Of a stretch of 64,000 nucleotides of DNA, positions 62,359 through 64,000 are shown in pieces; the first letter of the stretch is position 1, and the number at the start of each line of letters is the position of its first letter. The position numbers were made by a program, and so were the translations under genes. This stretch comes from Flavobacterium fluviale (GTDB taxonomy: Bacteria > Bacteroidota > Bacteroidia > Flavobacteriales > Flavobacteriaceae). Location of the stretch: the NCBI RefSeq assembly GCF_003312915.1, contig NZ_CP030261.1, positions 1,860,001-1,924,000 on the forward strand, in the 5' to 3' direction. Below the pieces are notes generated by a model. The model did no database searches. It was not told the origin of the DNA and worked only from the letters and a program-made list of their open reading frames with translations.

Positions 62359-63558
62359 TTATCTCAGCATTGCATCTACATCACTCAGTTTTCCATCAAT
62401 TTCACCAATTTGTAAACCTAGAATATGGGCAATTAGCGGGTAAACAGAAACATTTGGGAAAGTTTTGAATGTTTTATCTACTTTAAAAGCTGGGCCTTTT
62501 GCATAAAATATGGCATGCATATCTTTTTCATTGTTATCATAACCATGCGTTCCGCCTTTTATATGCGTGGTTGCTTTACTGACTAAACTATATCCTTTTT
62601 CGGCTTCAATAACAAAGTCATGTACACGCGCATTAGTGCCGTAATGCAGTCTCTTTGGAACTTCGGTTGATTTCCAGAATTTAATATGCGGCACTTTCTT
62701 TAAAGCATTATAAATCGAATCCTGAAATCCAGCTTTTGCCTGTAAACTCATAATTGGGTTAATAACATCTTTATAACCCAGCCATTCTGGTTTTAAATAA
62801 TCTAAAACAGCCACTTTTTTATCATTGCTGATATTGGCCATTCCGTGGTCTGAAACAATAATTAAATTGATTTGTTTTCCATTTGGCAGTTGATCCAATT
62901 TTCGAGATAATTCTCCCATAATAGAATCCATTTTTATTACTGCCTTTCTGGTTTCAGGTGAATTTGGGCCAAAGTTATGTCCGCTGTGATCTGGTTCGTC
63001 AAAATACAAAGTTACAAGATGAGGTCTTTGTTTTTCTGGAAGCTGCAGCCATTTCATAACCGTATCAATTCTGGCTCCGTAAGGAATTTTACCATTATAA
63101 TTTTTAAAATAACTCGGATTTCTTTTGTCAATATCAGAACCTGGCCAGAAAAAAGAAGCCGTTTTTACCCCTTGTTCCTCCGCCAAATTCCAAATCGGAT
63201 TGCCACCATAAAATCGGGAATCATTTTTTGCATTGCTTGACAGCGAAAAAGATTCGTTTAAAGAGGCATCATAAAAAACATTATTAATGATTCCGTGATG
63301 ATCTGGATAAAGTCCTGTCACTATCGTATAATGATTGGGGAAAGTTTTTGTTGGATAAGAAGGTTTCATGGATTTTGCATGAACTCCCTCTTTTGAAATT
63401 TGTTTAAGGTTCGGAAGGTTGAATTGCTTACCATAATCCCAGCGAAAACCATCCATAGAAACTAAAACAACATAAGCATCTTTATTGGTTTGGGAATGTG
63501 AAAAAGTAGTAAGAAGTAAGAATGTGAAAGATAAAAGGTGAGTTGTAAATTTTCTCAT
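62359..63558 (-). CDS. Alkaline phosphatase family / ENPP-type phosphodiesterase
   Basis: 399 aa, exported (LLSFTFLLLTTFSHSQ signal). Type I phosphodiesterase/nucleotide pyrophosphatase pattern: SMDGFRWDYGKQF near residue 34 (metal Asp), nucleophile Thr in YPTKTFPNHYTIVTG near 70, YFDEPDHSGHNFGP near 188, IIVSDHGMANIS near 234 and HIKGGTHGYDNNEKDMHAIFYA near 334. Acts on phosphodiester or pyrophosphate bonds outside the cell; substrate not known. Confidence 0.94.
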   Translation of the reverse strand: MRKFTTHLLSFTFLLLTTFSHSQTNKDAYVVLVSMDGFRWDYGKQFNLPNLKQISKEGVHAKSMKPSYPTKTFPNHYTIVTGLYPDHHGIINNVFYDASLNESFSLSSNAKNDSRFYGGNPIWNLAEEQGVKTASFFWPGSDIDKRNPSYFKNYNGKIPYGARIDTVMKWLQLPEKQRPHLVTLYFDEPDHSGHNFGPNSPETRKAVIKMDSIMGELSRKLDQLPNGKQINLIIVSDHGMANISNDKKVAVLDYLKPEWLGYKDVINPIMSLQAKAGFQDSIYNALKKVPHIKFWKSTEVPKRLHYGTNARVHDFVIEAEKGYSLVSKATTHIKGGTHGYDNNEKDMHAIFYAKGPAFKVDKTFKTFPNVSVYPLIAHILGLQIGEIDGKLSDVDAMLR

Positions 63559-63637
63559 TTTGCAATTTTAAATAGAACTGCAAAGATAAATATAACAGAT
63601 TTTTTAAAGAAAAACAGAATGTTAAATAAAAAAGTTA

Positions 63638-63837
63638 GCCACGAATTCACGAATTATTTATTCAAATCTTTGTGTTTAAAAATTGTTATCATTAATTATA
63701 CGAATGCTTTGCGTGAAAAAAAAACGTCAAAGATTACAATGGTTCCTACAGATTATGATTTATTTAATATGTGTAATCTATTCATTCTGTGACGAATAAT
63801 GATATATTAGGAAAAAAATAATTCGTGAATTCGTGGC
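63638..63837. repeat. 200-bp element with 22-bp perfect inverted repeats
   Basis: GCCACGAATTCACGAATTATTT at 63638-63659 (22 bp) is the exact reverse complement of 63816-63837. The interior is AT-rich with no convincing gene. Looks like a non-coding, MITE- or REP-type element. Confidence 0.8.
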
Positions 63838-63844
63838 GAATAAA

Positions 63845-63874
63845 AAAAGCGCCGAATAGAAATTCAGCGCTTTT
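63845..63874 (-). terminator. Terminator of groL
   Basis: AAAAGCGC / GCGCTTTT stem with inner GAA/TTC pairing, flanked by A and T runs, 22 bp past the groL stop codon. Confidence 0.85.
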
Positions 63875-63895
63875 AAGTTTTAAGAGGAAAATGAA

Positions 63896-64000
63896 TTACA
63901 TCATTCCTGGCATTCCGCCTCCCATTGGCATTCCGCCTCCGGCATTTTCTTCTTTAATATCAATTAATGCACATTCTGTAGTAAGGATCATTCCAGAAAC
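63896..64000 (-). CDS. groL: 60 kDa chaperonin GroEL (C-terminal end, partial)
   Basis: The last 34 residues of GroEL on the minus strand, cut by the window edge: VSGMILTTECALIDIKEEN followed by the Gly/Met tail ENAGGGMPMGGGMPGMM and a stop (TAA at 63896-63898). The Gly-Gly-Met repeat tail is diagnostic. GroEL folds client proteins in the cytoplasm with GroES; groES would lie upstream, outside the window. Confidence 0.93.
   Translation of the reverse strand, partial: VSGMILTTECALIDIKEENAGGGMPMGGGMPGMM

Noticed and set aside
63538..63792. 84-aa open frame on the plus strand
   Set aside because: Lies over the 200-bp inverted-repeat element and the start of the phosphodiesterase gene; no family-like pattern and no signal.

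Overview
The window is a chromosomal segment of a Flavobacterium-like member of the Bacteroidetes. Evidence for this: AT-rich DNA; many TAnnTTTG -7 promoter elements and few Shine-Dalgarno sites; the gliding genes gldB and gldC; a dcw cluster without murF, murB or ddl; an FtsZ of 659 aa with a long linker; a SulP transporter, ECF sigma factor and LytTR circuits of flavobacterial type; and a flavobacterial DnaG whose zinc ligands are replaced.

Layout. 0-2.8 kb: two convergent L,D-transpeptidases and an acetyltransferase. 2.9-3.2 kb: two identical tRNA-Gly(TCC) genes. 3.3-9.2 kb: a PepE-like peptidase, then a tightly overlapping operon of three related secreted carboxypeptidase-regulatory-domain proteins, a DUF6702-like protein and an M1 metallopeptidase. 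9.3-21 kb: tatA, a PAP2 phosphatase, a PhyH-like dioxygenase, an O-methyltransferase, a LEA-like lipoprotein, rlmN, a polyprenyl synthase, an ECF sigma/membrane protein/barrel operon, dnaG and a NarL-type regulator. 21.5-26.1 kb: nadE, gldB-gldC, a membrane-protein gene broken by one stop codon, engB and a hydrolase. 26.4-43.1 kb: the division and wall cluster mraZ-rsmH-ftsL-ftsI-murE-mraY-[four-helix-bundle gene]-murD-ftsW-murG-murC-ftsQ-ftsA-ftsZ, headed by five phased AAAGTGGT boxes that look like the MraZ operator, followed by a yqeY-like gene.

43.8-64 kb is more accessory. It starts with tRNA-Arg(TCG) and a 2.26 kb mini-island bounded by a 54-bp direct repeat of the tRNA 3' end plus terminator. 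The island carries a SUFU-domain protein, a lipoprotein and a putative PD-(D/E)XK nuclease. Then come ordinary metabolic and hypothetical genes, a candidate structured leader RNA at 52744-52836, a putative phage abortive-infection protein, a LytS/LytTR two-component pair with a divergent outer-membrane gene, a SulP transporter, an AraC-SDR pair bracketed by two copies of a palindromic repeat, an ENPP-type phosphodiesterase, a 200-bp inverted-repeat element and the 3' end of groL.

How parts work together: the dcw genes make lipid II and the divisome in one co-directional unit. The L,D-transpeptidases, PAP2 phosphatase and polyprenyl synthase touch the same envelope pathway. The most notable items are the tRNA-bounded mini-island, the structured leader RNA, the inverted-repeat-flanked four-helix-bundle gene inside dcw, the phased MraZ boxes, a set of probably leaderless promoters, and the single-stop pseudogene. 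All calls come from reading the sequence; no database search was run.
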